Positions 1 to 6,934 are shown, counted from the first letter of the stretch. The stretch: DNA of 7,129 bases from an uncultured Collinsella sp. (GCA_902478945.1 CABSMX010000096.1:1-7129), one strand, 5' to 3'. A program made the numbers and translations. The notes: a model not told the origin generated them from the letters alone.

Positions 1-7
1 ACGCAAA

Positions 8-30
8 GAAGGCCACTTAATGTGGCCTTC
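8..30 (-). terminator. Operon terminator hairpin downstream of tsaD
   Basis: On the minus strand a perfect 9-base-pair stem (GAAGGCCAC paired with GTGGCCTTC, 5-base loop ATTAA) is followed directly by TTTGCG, so it reads as an intrinsic terminator for the leftward operon. Flanking CGCAA and TTGCG at 3-7 and 34-38 can extend the pairing past a small internal mismatch. The stem starts about 70 bases after the tsaD stop codon. The T run is short, and the hairpin could also work for a convergent gene arriving from beyond the left edge. Confidence 0.8.
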
Positions 31-68
31 GTCTTGCGCAGGACTGTAGAGCAGGAAACCTTATATCC

Positions 69-88
69 GGCCCCTCCGGTCGGGGACC
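69..88 (-). other. Weak hairpin in the tsaD 3' trailer
   Basis: GGCCCC at 69-74 can pair with GGGG-A-CC at 82-88, leaving one bulged A and a 7-base loop. No T run follows on the minus strand, so this is not a terminator by itself. It could pause polymerase or stabilise the mRNA end ahead of the stronger hairpin at 8-30. The pairing is short and GC-rich sequence forms such stems by chance. Confidence 0.3.
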
Positions 89-100
89 GCACAAGCACGA

Positions 101-2485
101 CTACAGCGTCATGTTTGGATCGGCGTCGACGTCGAACGGCGAGATTTCACCTCGGTCGAATTTACGGCGGGCGACCTCCGCGATCATGGCGGCGTTATCG
201 GTGCAGGCAGACAAGGGCGGCACCGTCACGCGAATCCCCTGACGCCCGAGCTTCTTGATCATCATCTCGCGCAGATGCGGATTGGCCGAGACGCCGCCGC
301 CGATGCAATACTCCTTGCACCCGGTAGCATGCAGGGCGTTTTTGGCCTTCTTGTACTGCACGTCAAAGACCGCCGCCTCAAACGAAGCCGCCAAATCGGG
401 CAGGTGAATCGTGCGCCCGGCCTTGGTCTCCTGCTCGATGTAGAGCGTCACCGCCGTCTTGAGGCCCGAAAGCGAGAAGCGGTAGTCTCCCCTGCTGTTA
501 AGCGCGCGGGGAAAATCGATCGCCTTGGGGTTGCCCGTCTCGGCAAGCTTGGAGATGATGGGGCCGCCGGGATAGCCCAGGCCCAGCGCCTTTGCCACCT
601 TGTCAAAGGCTTCGCCCACGGCGTCGTCCAGCGTCTCGCCAAGCACCTCGTAGTCGCCCCATGCCTTTACGTGCACGAGCATGGTGTGCCCGCCCGAAAC
701 GAGCGTAAAGATAAACGGGGGCTTAAGGTCGGGCTGCGCCAACAGGTTGGCAAACAGGTGACCCTCCAGATGATTGACGCACACGAGCGGTTTGCCAGCA
801 GCATACGCAAAGCCCTTGGCAAAGGCAACACCCACCACCAGGGCACCTACCAGGCCCGGACCCTGCGTCACGCCCACGGCAGCAAGCTCACTTGGCGCAA
901 TCGCCCCGCCCTCAAGGCCAAGCGACGCCGCGGCATCTTCAAGCGCCGCATCTACGACACTCACAATCACCTCAACGTGCTTGCGCGAGGCGATCTCGGG
1001 CACCACGCCGCCAAAGCGAGCATGAAAATCAATCTGTGTCGACACCTGGTTGGCCAGTATATTGCCATCCGCATCGATAATTGCCACGGCTGTCTCGTCG
1101 CAGGAGCTCTCGATGGCAAGCACCAGGCGGCGGCGCTCGATTTCGGCACGCTCCTCAGCGGTGCGTTCGGGCGCGGGCAGCGGCCATACACGCTGTTCGG
1201 CAGCCGTCGGCTCGGGCGAGGCATTGTCGAGAGGAAGCACCAGGGGCAGCGGCGCCGTCATGACGATGGCATCCTTGCCGGCACCGTAATAGCCACGGCG
1301 ACGACCCGCCTCGGTAAAGCCCAGGGCGGCATAGAGTGCAATTGCGGCCTCGTTGCCGTCCTCAACCTCAAGCGAAGCCGTGGTGCAGCCGAGCATCTGC
1401 GCGTCATAGCTCACGTGCGACAGAAGCTTGCGGGCGATGCCCTCGCGACGATGCGCCGGATCGACGGCAACGTCCATAATCTGCACGTCCCCGTCGACGA
1501 CCATACCGCCGGCAAGACCCAGCAGACAGCCGTCGTCGTGCGCCACCCACCAGCTACGCGGCGCGGCAACGTCCTCGCCCAGCTCGGACAGGAACATGCC
1601 CGGCGTCCACGCCTCGTGTCCGGCGCCTTCAAAGCAGGCGGTCTCCAGTGCGCCCGCGCCCTCGGCATCCGCCGCGCCCATGGGGCGGAATTGCAGATGA
1701 CGTCCGGCAAGCTCGTCGGCAACACCTGTCACCTCACTCTGCGCGCTCTCGGCAAGGCCCAGACGCTTGCGCTCGTTTTCCTCGGCGTCCGAAAGGCGCG
1801 TATAGATCGGCAAGACGCGAGCCGGATCGCCATCGCCTGCGGCGTGCGCCATCAGCAGGCCCTCGCCCGAGGGCCACCACAGGTCTCGCTCCACGCAGCG
1901 CGCCGTCTCATCCTCGCCCAGCAGTTTGCCATAACGCACGAGACCGTCACCAGTCAGCTGAACCTGATCCCAGTCCGCGGTCTGGCGCCACTCATCAAGC
2001 GCCACGGCGGCCTTGACCACGCGCTCGCGCTCAAACAGACGCTCGGGACCCTCGTCCCCCAGCACATACAGCGCCGGGTACACCTCGCCGCGCATGGCGT
2101 CGGCAAGAACACCAAGCTTGCCGCGTACGCCGGCCTTCCATGCCGTCCAGGCGCAAGCGTCAAGTGTCGACACGCCGAGCAACGGCACGTTGGCACCGCG
2201 TGCTAGACCCTTTGCGGTGGAGATGCCGATACGCACGCCCGTAAACGAGCCGGGACCGCGACCGACCACATAACAGCCGACATCGCTGCGATCCAGGCCG
2301 GCCTGCTTCAGTACGCCATCAACAGTATTCACGAGCTCCACGTTGGCATGGCGGCGACACAGATGGTCCCCACTCACCAGCTTCGTCTCACCTGTCTGCA
2401 CATCAATCCAGCTTACCGCGCAGGCAAGCATGTCAGTCGAAGTATCGAGCGCCACCACCGGCGCGTTGTCCCTATGCAAGCTCAT
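101..2485 (-). CDS. tsaB-rimI-tsaD: Trifunctional fusion TsaB - RimI - TsaD (t6A37 tRNA modification plus ribosomal-protein N-acetyltransferase)
   Basis: This 794-residue cytoplasmic protein joins three proteins that are usually separate. Residues 1-235 are TsaB, with the ASKHA-type start ALDTST (12-17), GRGPGSFTGVRIG (75-87) and a closing PIYTR (226-230). Residues 263-411 are a RimI-type GNAT acetyltransferase: acetyl-CoA loop RREGIA (346-351), LEVEDGN (372-378), ALYAALGF (383-390) and YY (399-400). Residues 454-794 are full-length TsaD, which transfers threonylcarbamoyl to A37 of ANN-decoding tRNAs. TsaD shows IESSCDET (458-465), FGGVVPEIASRKH (491-503), metal-site NHLEGH (571-576), SGGHT (597-601), GGVSANPHL (729-737) and CTDNAAMIA (761-769). 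Linkers are about 236-262 and a Pro/Ala/Glu-rich 412-453. No stop or likely restart lies between domains, so the fusion looks real. The gene overlaps tsaE by 14 bases. Its start has only a weak AGGG 9 bases upstream, suggesting coupled translation. TsaC/Sua5 must be elsewhere. Confidence 0.96.
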   Translation of the reverse strand: MSLHRDNAPVVALDTSTDMLACAVSWIDVQTGETKLVSGDHLCRRHANVELVNTVDGVLKQAGLDRSDVGCYVVGRGPGSFTGVRIGISTAKGLARGANVPLLGVSTLDACAWTAWKAGVRGKLGVLADAMRGEVYPALYVLGDEGPERLFERERVVKAAVALDEWRQTADWDQVQLTGDGLVRYGKLLGEDETARCVERDLWWPSGEGLLMAHAAGDGDPARVLPIYTRLSDAEENERKRLGLAESAQSEVTGVADELAGRHLQFRPMGAADAEGAGALETACFEGAGHEAWTPGMFLSELGEDVAAPRSWWVAHDDGCLLGLAGGMVVDGDVQIMDVAVDPAHRREGIARKLLSHVSYDAQMLGCTTASLEVEDGNEAAIALYAALGFTEAGRRRGYYGAGKDAIVMTAPLPLVLPLDNASPEPTAAEQRVWPLPAPERTAEERAEIERRRLVLAIESSCDETAVAIIDADGNILANQVSTQIDFHARFGGVVPEIASRKHVEVIVSVVDAALEDAAASLGLEGGAIAPSELAAVGVTQGPGLVGALVVGVAFAKGFAYAAGKPLVCVNHLEGHLFANLLAQPDLKPPFIFTLVSGGHTMLVHVKAWGDYEVLGETLDDAVGEAFDKVAKALGLGYPGGPIISKLAETGNPKAIDFPRALNSRGDYRFSLSGLKTAVTLYIEQETKAGRTIHLPDLAASFEAAVFDVQYKKAKNALHATGCKEYCIGGGVSANPHLREMMIKKLGRQGIRVTVPPLSACTDNAAMIAEVARRKFDRGEISPFDVDADPNMTL

Positions 2486-2978
2486 CTTGTACAGCCCTAT
2501 CTATCAAATGGGAAAGCTCCGCTGCGCGCTCGCCGTGCGCCTCGAGCGTTATCGTTCGCACGTCGCTGTCGTCCTCATCGCGCTTAAGCGTCACCGAAAG
2601 ATACTCATCTGTCAGTTCATCCTGAAACTGCTCGCCCCATTCCAGCAGGCAAACACCCTCATAGCCCAGCACGTCAAAAATGCCCGTATCCTCAAGCTCG
2701 TAGGCATGCTCCAGGCGGTACAGATCAAAATGGAACAGCGGAATACGCCCTTGGTCATGAACGGCCATGAGTGCGAACGTAGGGCTCGTGACCATATGCT
2801 CATCGCCCAGAGCGCGCGAAACGCCCTTGGTAAAGTGGGTTTTGCCCACCCCGAGGCCGCCGGTCAAAATCAGCACATCGCCATCTTCTAGACACGGTGC
2901 GACCAGCTCGCCAAAATGCTCCGTATCGGCAGTACGAGCCGTTCTATAGGTACCTACCCCCAGGCGCTCCAGGGACAT
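2472..2978 (-). CDS. tsaE: TsaE, tRNA threonylcarbamoyladenosine ATPase
   Basis: This 168-residue P-loop ATPase works with TsaB and TsaD in t6A37 synthesis. In the bacterial complex its ATP hydrolysis is needed for repeated turnover rather than for the transfer chemistry. The Walker A motif is GGLGVGKT (40-47, Lys46), followed by VTSPTF (63-68), the switch-like FHFDLYRLE (82-90) and LLEWGE (111-116), all in the order expected of the family (formerly YjeE). The length is typical. AGGAG lies 5 bases before the ATG, just after two consecutive TAA codons that end the upstream glycosylase gene. The last 14 bases overlap the start of the tsaB-rimI-tsaD fusion in another frame, so all t6A transfer-complex parts sit in two overlapping genes. 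Confidence 0.96.
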   Translation of the reverse strand: MSLERLGVGTYRTARTADTEHFGELVAPCLEDGDVLILTGGLGVGKTHFTKGVSRALGDEHMVTSPTFALMAVHDQGRIPLFHFDLYRLEHAYELEDTGIFDVLGYEGVCLLEWGEQFQDELTDEYLSVTLKRDEDDSDVRTITLEAHGERAAELSHLIDRAVQDELA

Positions 2979-2990
2979 ATGCGCTCCTTA

Positions 2991-3611
2991 TTATTCCGAG
3001 GCGGTCTCCGGCGCGGGGTGCCGCTCCAGATAGTCGCCCAGCATCTTAAAGTCTTCCTCCAGCAACTCCTGCCACGCCGGATTGCGCAGCGCCGCCGCAG
3101 GATGAAACGTCGGCATCACCACAAAGTGTCCCATCTGATGGAACCTGCCGCGCAGCTTGGTAATGCCGATCTCGGTCTTGAGCACAAAGTGCGTTGCGGG
3201 GTTACCGAGCGTCACGATGATATCGGGCCAGATGCTTCGAATCTGCTCGCGCAAAAACGGTGAGCAAGCCAGCACTTCCTCGGGACGCGGATTGCGGTTT
3301 CCCGGCGGGCGACACTTAAGCACGTTGGCGATATAGACGTCCTCGCGCTTAAGACCTGCCAGGGACAAAATGCCGTTGAGGTCTTCACCCGCCGCCCCCA
3401 CAAAGGGTTCGCCCTGCAAATCCTCGTTGCGACCCGGTGCTTCACCAACAAACATGACGCGAGCGTGGGGGTTTCCCACGCCAAACACGATGTTATGGCG
3501 CGACTGATAGAGCTGGCAGAGATGGCAGTCGCCTAAAACAGCCTCAATCTCCTCGAGTGCGACCTCACGTGGCGCCTGATGGGTATGGCCGGGGATGTGC
3601 ATGACGCCCAT
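2991..3611 (-). CDS. Family 4 uracil-DNA glycosylase (iron-sulfur type)
   Basis: This 206-residue enzyme is expected to excise uracil from DNA after cytosine deamination or dUTP misincorporation. Four cysteines match the family 4Fe-4S site: CHLC (Cys29, Cys32), LKCRPP (Cys100) and ACSPF (Cys116). The active-site block is GEAPGRNEDLQGEPFVG (56-72), and the second uracil-pocket motif is HPAA (170-173). This separates it from classical family 1 Ung, which has GQDPYH and no cluster. The related family 5 enzymes share the cluster, but the GEAPG..E motif favours family 4. The start is the ATG at 3611: AGGAG lies 5 bases upstream and overlaps the alr stop codon. A second ATG three codons in is possible. 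There are 8 bases between alr and this gene. A DNA-repair gene here is not part of the alr-tsaE neighbourhood I recall from other actinobacteria. Confidence 0.94.
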   Translation of the reverse strand: MGVMHIPGHTHQAPREVALEEIEAVLGDCHLCQLYQSRHNIVFGVGNPHARVMFVGEAPGRNEDLQGEPFVGAAGEDLNGILSLAGLKREDVYIANVLKCRPPGNRNPRPEEVLACSPFLREQIRSIWPDIIVTLGNPATHFVLKTEIGITKLRGRFHQMGHFVVMPTFHPAAALRNPAWQELLEEDFKMLGDYLERHPAPETASE

Positions 3612-3619
3612 AGCGGCTC

Positions 3620-4765
3620 CTACACGTAGACCTTGTCGAGACGCATGCCAAAGCCGCAGGCGACCTCGTAGTTAATCGTTCCGCGCAGTCGGGCCATCTC
3701 GTCCATAGTGATCTCGGCATCGCCATCGCGGCCGACAATAATCATCTCGTCACCATACTCGGCCTCGGGAATCTCGTGTGCCGGGTTGGACTGAATGGCG
3801 ACCATAAACTGATCCATGCAGATATTGCCAACCTGACGCACGCGCTCGCCGCGATACAGCACATCCATACGATTGGAAAGCGTACGCGATAGGCCGTCGG
3901 CATAACCGATCGGCAGCGTGCAGATCTGAACGCGCGTACGCGGTACGCGGTAGGTAAAACCGTAGCCCACGCCCTCGCCCATCGCGGGGTGCGCCACGCG
4001 CGTCACGCGCGCATGAACGCTCATAACGGGATCGAGCTGCATCACACGGCTACTCAGCTCGCACGGCTGCATGCCATACAAGCCAACGCCGGCGCGAATC
4101 ATATCAAAATGCATCGAGGGGTCGAGCATCGAGGACGGCGTGTTGGCGCAATGCACGATACCGCACTCAAAACCCGCATCCTTAATGGCCTGAACGGCCT
4201 CGGTAAAGCGCTGGCACTGCAGCTTGTAGTCCCAGCCCGAAGGTTCATCGGCCGTGGCGAAGTGCGTAAATACGCCGTCGCACTGAATACCGCGATGGAA
4301 ATCAATACCGCGGACAAAGTCGAGCACCTGCGTGTAATGTACGCCGATGCGGTTCATGCCCGTCTCGATGGCGAGATGATACTTGCCCACCTTGCCCGCC
4401 GCGACGGCACATTCGCCATACGCAAGAGCAAAGTCGGACGTATAGACCGAGGGCATGATATCGAACTCGAGCAACGTCGGAATGGCCTCGATAGGCGGCT
4501 CGCTTAGGATAAGGACGGGTTTCGTAATCCCGCCCTGTCGGAGCTCAACACCCTCGTTAACCGTCGCCACGGCAAACATGTCGGCGCCGGCCGAATACAT
4601 AATCTTGGCGCACTCAACAGCTCCATGACCATAAGCGTCGGCTTTAACCACGCAGCACAGGCGCTGACGCGGATTCAGCAAATTCTTATAGGCCCTCGTG
4701 TTGCGGCGAAGCGCCCCGCGGTCGATCTCGACCCAGGACCAACGCGTCAAATCGGCTTTATTCAT
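3620..4765 (-). CDS. alr: Alanine racemase (PLP-dependent)
   Basis: Alr interconverts L- and D-alanine in the cytoplasm and supplies D-alanine for peptidoglycan. The 381-residue protein has the usual two-domain layout. The PLP lysine is Lys41 in VVKADAYGHG (39-48). The second catalytic base is Tyr268 in EGVGYGFTY (264-272). Further family signatures are ETGMNRIG (134-141), HCANTPSS (205-212), MIRAGVGLYG (222-231), GYADG (287-291), NICMDQ (314-319) and GTINYE (362-367). One oddity: the position that is the carbamylated lysine of the Geobacillus enzyme is Ala132 here, and the following Asp is Glu134. The gene starts 2 bases after the nnr stop codon. No good Shine-Dalgarno is visible (only GGA 9 bases upstream), so translation is probably coupled to nnr. 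A related racemase of broader specificity cannot be excluded. Confidence 0.95.
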   Translation of the reverse strand: MNKADLTRWSWVEIDRGALRRNTRAYKNLLNPRQRLCCVVKADAYGHGAVECAKIMYSAGADMFAVATVNEGVELRQGGITKPVLILSEPPIEAIPTLLEFDIMPSVYTSDFALAYGECAVAAGKVGKYHLAIETGMNRIGVHYTQVLDFVRGIDFHRGIQCDGVFTHFATADEPSGWDYKLQCQRFTEAVQAIKDAGFECGIVHCANTPSSMLDPSMHFDMIRAGVGLYGMQPCELSSRVMQLDPVMSVHARVTRVAHPAMGEGVGYGFTYRVPRTRVQICTLPIGYADGLSRTLSNRMDVLYRGERVRQVGNICMDQFMVAIQSNPAHEIPEAEYGDEMIIVGRDGDAEITMDEMARLRGTINYEVACGFGMRLDKVYV

Positions 4766-4767
4766 AA

Positions 4768-6384
4768 TTAGTCATCCGACCCTTCGTCCGTGATTCCCAG
4801 ATCATCGAGCGCATCCTTTGCCGCCAACTCCATGGCGGGACCGATCAAGTCGATAAGATCGGTCGCGATAACGCTCTTCTCGCCAAACTCCGTCGCCGCG
4901 GCAAAACCGGCATAGCTATGAAGCGCGACGGCATACGAGTACAGCAGCTCCCAGCGGTCCATCTCGTCGCGCATGGTGGCAAGTGTGCCGGCCAGAATGC
5001 CCGCAAGGACGTCACCCGAACCAGCGGTCGCCAACGACGCCGGGCCCGAGAGCGGCAGCAGCACGCGTTCAACACCGCAAATGGCCGTCGTCGGACCCTT
5101 AGCGATAACAACGAGGTTATCGGAACCGGCAGCCCAGACAACCTTTTGCGCAGCAGCAATCGCGGTGCCAAGGTCATTGACCTCATCGCCGGCAACGAGA
5201 CGCGAAAGCTCGCGATAATGCGGCGTCATGACGAGCGGCTGCTCGCGACGATACATCTCAGGATTGCTATCGATGCCGTCGATTGCAATCTTGGCAAGGC
5301 AGTTGAGAGCATCAGCGTCCAAGATAAGCGGCACGTCGAGCTCGAGCAGGCCCGAAACCACCTGCATAGCACCGGCAGACGTCGTCATGCCGGGACCACA
5401 CAGCACACAGCTGTATTTCTTGGCAATCTCACATACCGTCATGCGCGCAGCGGCACCAAAAGAACCGCGGGAATCAGATGGAATGGCAAAAACCGGAATC
5501 GAGGGGAGCGCCATGCGAATAAGGTTGGCACATGCATCTGGCGTCGCGACCGCCACATAGCCGGCACCTGCGCGGGCAGCGGACTTAGCAGCCATAATGG
5601 CGGCACCAGGATACTGCGCCGATCCGGCAACAATGAGCGCCGATCCGCGCGAGTACTTATCGATATTCGTGGGCAGCGGAGCAAAGTAGTCCACAAGGTC
5701 GCCGGGTTCCACGATCTCGGCAGCATGGTCGACATCGTCAATAACCTCATCAAGGCGGTCATACAGACCGCCGCAGACCAGATCGCCTGCATATTCGGGA
5801 CCGTCAGCGCTGTATAAACCGATCTTGGGAGCAATCATCGTCACCGTACGCTCGGCACGAATGCAGTCGTCATCCACCACACCCGTCTCGGCATTCAGGC
5901 CCGAGGGAACATCGATGGAGACAACGCGATCGGCATTTTCATTGACCGTGGGGATCCAGATTGAAAACGGCGCACGAAGATCACCATGAAAACCGGTACC
6001 AAAAATGGCATCGACTACAACATCAGCCTTATCAATCAGCACCTCCAGCTCATCACGAGAGGGGCCGACACACACATGCACATCGCGACCAGCAGTACGA
6101 CGGGCGACATGACGAGCGAGAGCGGCAGGGATCTCATCCGGCTCAACCGGAGAGACGATATCTACATCAACGCCCTTATGCGTCAGAATGTCAGCGGCAA
6201 CCCAGCCATCTCCGCCATTGTTGCCAAAACCGACCAATACAAGAACGCGATCGGGGTTGAGCTTTAAAATCTCGTTGGCAGCAAATTCGCCCGCCAACTC
6301 CATGAGTTCGGCCTTCGAGGTACCCTCACGCTCGATAATATCTTCGAGGCGAACGACTTCCTCGGTACTCAAAACCGGTTTCAT
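4768..6384 (-). CDS. nnr: Bifunctional NAD(P)HX epimerase / ADP-dependent NAD(P)HX dehydratase
   Basis: This 538-residue YjeF-type protein repairs hydrated NADH and NADPH. The N-terminal domain (about 1-225) epimerises R- and S-NAD(P)HX, and the C-terminal ribokinase-like domain (about 235-525) dehydrates the S form using ADP. Epimerase motifs are LMELAGEFAA (27-36), GNNGGDG (54-60), DAIFGTG (125-131) and DVPSGLNAETG (158-168). Dehydratase motifs are GSALIVAGSAQYPGAA (247-262), GPGM (330-333), DADALN (356-361), TPH (387-389), AKGPTT (428-433) and GSGDVLAG (455-462), whose Asp458 is the likely catalytic residue. Length and order match the E. coli fused enzyme. The usual TPHxGE reads TPHYRE, with Arg391 in place of Gly. 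The start ATG abuts the acpS TAG stop, and AGGAG lies 5 bases upstream inside the acpS end. Confidence 0.95.
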   Translation of the reverse strand: MKPVLSTEEVVRLEDIIEREGTSKAELMELAGEFAANEILKLNPDRVLVLVGFGNNGGDGWVAADILTHKGVDVDIVSPVEPDEIPAALARHVARRTAGRDVHVCVGPSRDELEVLIDKADVVVDAIFGTGFHGDLRAPFSIWIPTVNENADRVVSIDVPSGLNAETGVVDDDCIRAERTVTMIAPKIGLYSADGPEYAGDLVCGGLYDRLDEVIDDVDHAAEIVEPGDLVDYFAPLPTNIDKYSRGSALIVAGSAQYPGAAIMAAKSAARAGAGYVAVATPDACANLIRMALPSIPVFAIPSDSRGSFGAAARMTVCEIAKKYSCVLCGPGMTTSAGAMQVVSGLLELDVPLILDADALNCLAKIAIDGIDSNPEMYRREQPLVMTPHYRELSRLVAGDEVNDLGTAIAAAQKVVWAAGSDNLVVIAKGPTTAICGVERVLLPLSGPASLATAGSGDVLAGILAGTLATMRDEMDRWELLYSYAVALHSYAGFAAATEFGEKSVIATDLIDLIGPAMELAAKDALDDLGITDEGSDD

Positions 6385-6924
6385 CTATGCTCCTAGCATA
6401 TCTTGCGGATCATCATCCAGATGTTCCGACAAAGCAGATTGTTGCAGCTGTTCGAGCTCGTCTAAGACAGAACGAGCCTCTTTAAATGTCTGAGCAACGC
6501 GCTCCTTCGTGCTCACCTTTTCTTCCTTGGGTTTAGGTCGAGCATCCTCGGTGATCGCAATGGCATTAGCGACAGCCAAGTCACCCGTCAGAGTAATAGA
6601 AAGGGCGACCTCGACAACACCCAATTCCCGGGCGATTTCAAGAGCACGACCCGAAAGCAGCGCTTTTGGCTTGCCGAGCTTATCGCGCGTTACGGAAACG
6701 TCTTTACGGCCAACGCCCTGGCTAAAACCCGTACCAAGCGCCTTAAGCACCGCCTCACGAGAAGCAAAACGACTGGCATAATGCGCGGCAGGACGAGACG
6801 AGGCATCGCAATACGAACGCTCTTCATCGGTAAACACGCGCCGAACAAACGCGGGCGTATTCTCAAGGATTGATTTCATTCGCGAAATCTCGACGATATC
6901 AACGCCGATTCCGGCTTCGGCCAT
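6385..6924 (-). CDS. acpS: Holo-[acyl-carrier-protein] synthase with an extra C-terminal tail
   Basis: AcpS moves 4'-phosphopantetheine from coenzyme A to the serine of acyl carrier protein, switching on fatty acid synthesis. From the ATG at 6924 it has 179 residues. Family motifs are GIGVDIVEISR (5-15, metal ligand Asp9), FTDEERSYC (31-39), and SRFASREAVLKALGTG (51-66, metal ligand Glu57). The domain ends near 127. The remaining 52 residues are charged and probably helical (a Glu/Leu/Gln-rich stretch at 139-170), longer than the usual 120-130 residue enzyme. The late motif normally reading S-[IL]-[ST]-H is SITL (109-112), so the histidine is missing. An ATG at 6936 is in frame, but it has no ribosome site and the nine-base Shine-Dalgarno match lies inside those four extra codons, so 6924 is preferred. 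This is the first gene of the operon. Confidence 0.92.
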   Translation of the reverse strand: MAEAGIGVDIVEISRMKSILENTPAFVRRVFTDEERSYCDASSRPAAHYASRFASREAVLKALGTGFSQGVGRKDVSVTRDKLGKPKALLSGRALEIARELGVVEVALSITLTGDLAVANAIAITEDARPKPKEEKVSTKERVAQTFKEARSVLDELEQLQQSALSEHLDDDPQDMLGA

Positions 6925-6925
6925 A

Positions 6926-6934
6926 ATCACCTCC
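6926..6934 (-). promoter_or_regulatory. Shine-Dalgarno site that fixes the acpS start
   Basis: The minus strand reads GGAGGTGAT, a nine-base exact complement of the usual 16S rRNA 3' end (ATCACCTCC). The GGAGG core ends 5 bases before the ATG at 6924. The alternative ATG at 6936-6934 contributes its last G to this site and has nothing comparable upstream, so the site decides the start. Confidence 0.85.

Noticed and set aside
22..258. A 78-codon plus-strand frame at the left edge
   Set aside because: It begins inside the terminator stem and runs antisense into the tsaD end. Its composition is Arg-rich and it has no upstream ribosome site.
275..2206. A 643-codon open frame on the plus strand
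   Set aside because: It is exactly antisense to the tsaB-rimI-tsaD gene, whose motifs are unmistakable. The translation is rich in Arg, His, Gly and Ala with no recognisable domain, as expected for the reverse of GC-rich coding DNA, and no ribosome site stands out.
101..2485. The possibility that the triple fusion is an assembly error or frameshift
   Set aside because: Each domain is complete and in the same frame, the linkers have real length, and no leftover stop, start or ribosome site lies between domains. The domain order equals the common separate-gene order.
2343..2891. A 182-codon open frame on the plus strand across the tsaE region
   Set aside because: It lies opposite tsaE and the start of the fusion gene, which explain the sequence. 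It has no domain and no convincing ribosome site.
3989..4507. A 172-codon open frame on the plus strand inside alr
   Set aside because: It is antisense to a well-conserved stretch of alr and has the Arg/His-rich composition of a shadow frame.
4918..5817. A 299-codon open frame on the plus strand
   Set aside because: It is antisense to the nnr gene, with a biased Arg/His/Asn/Gly composition and no family motif. It is a shadow frame.
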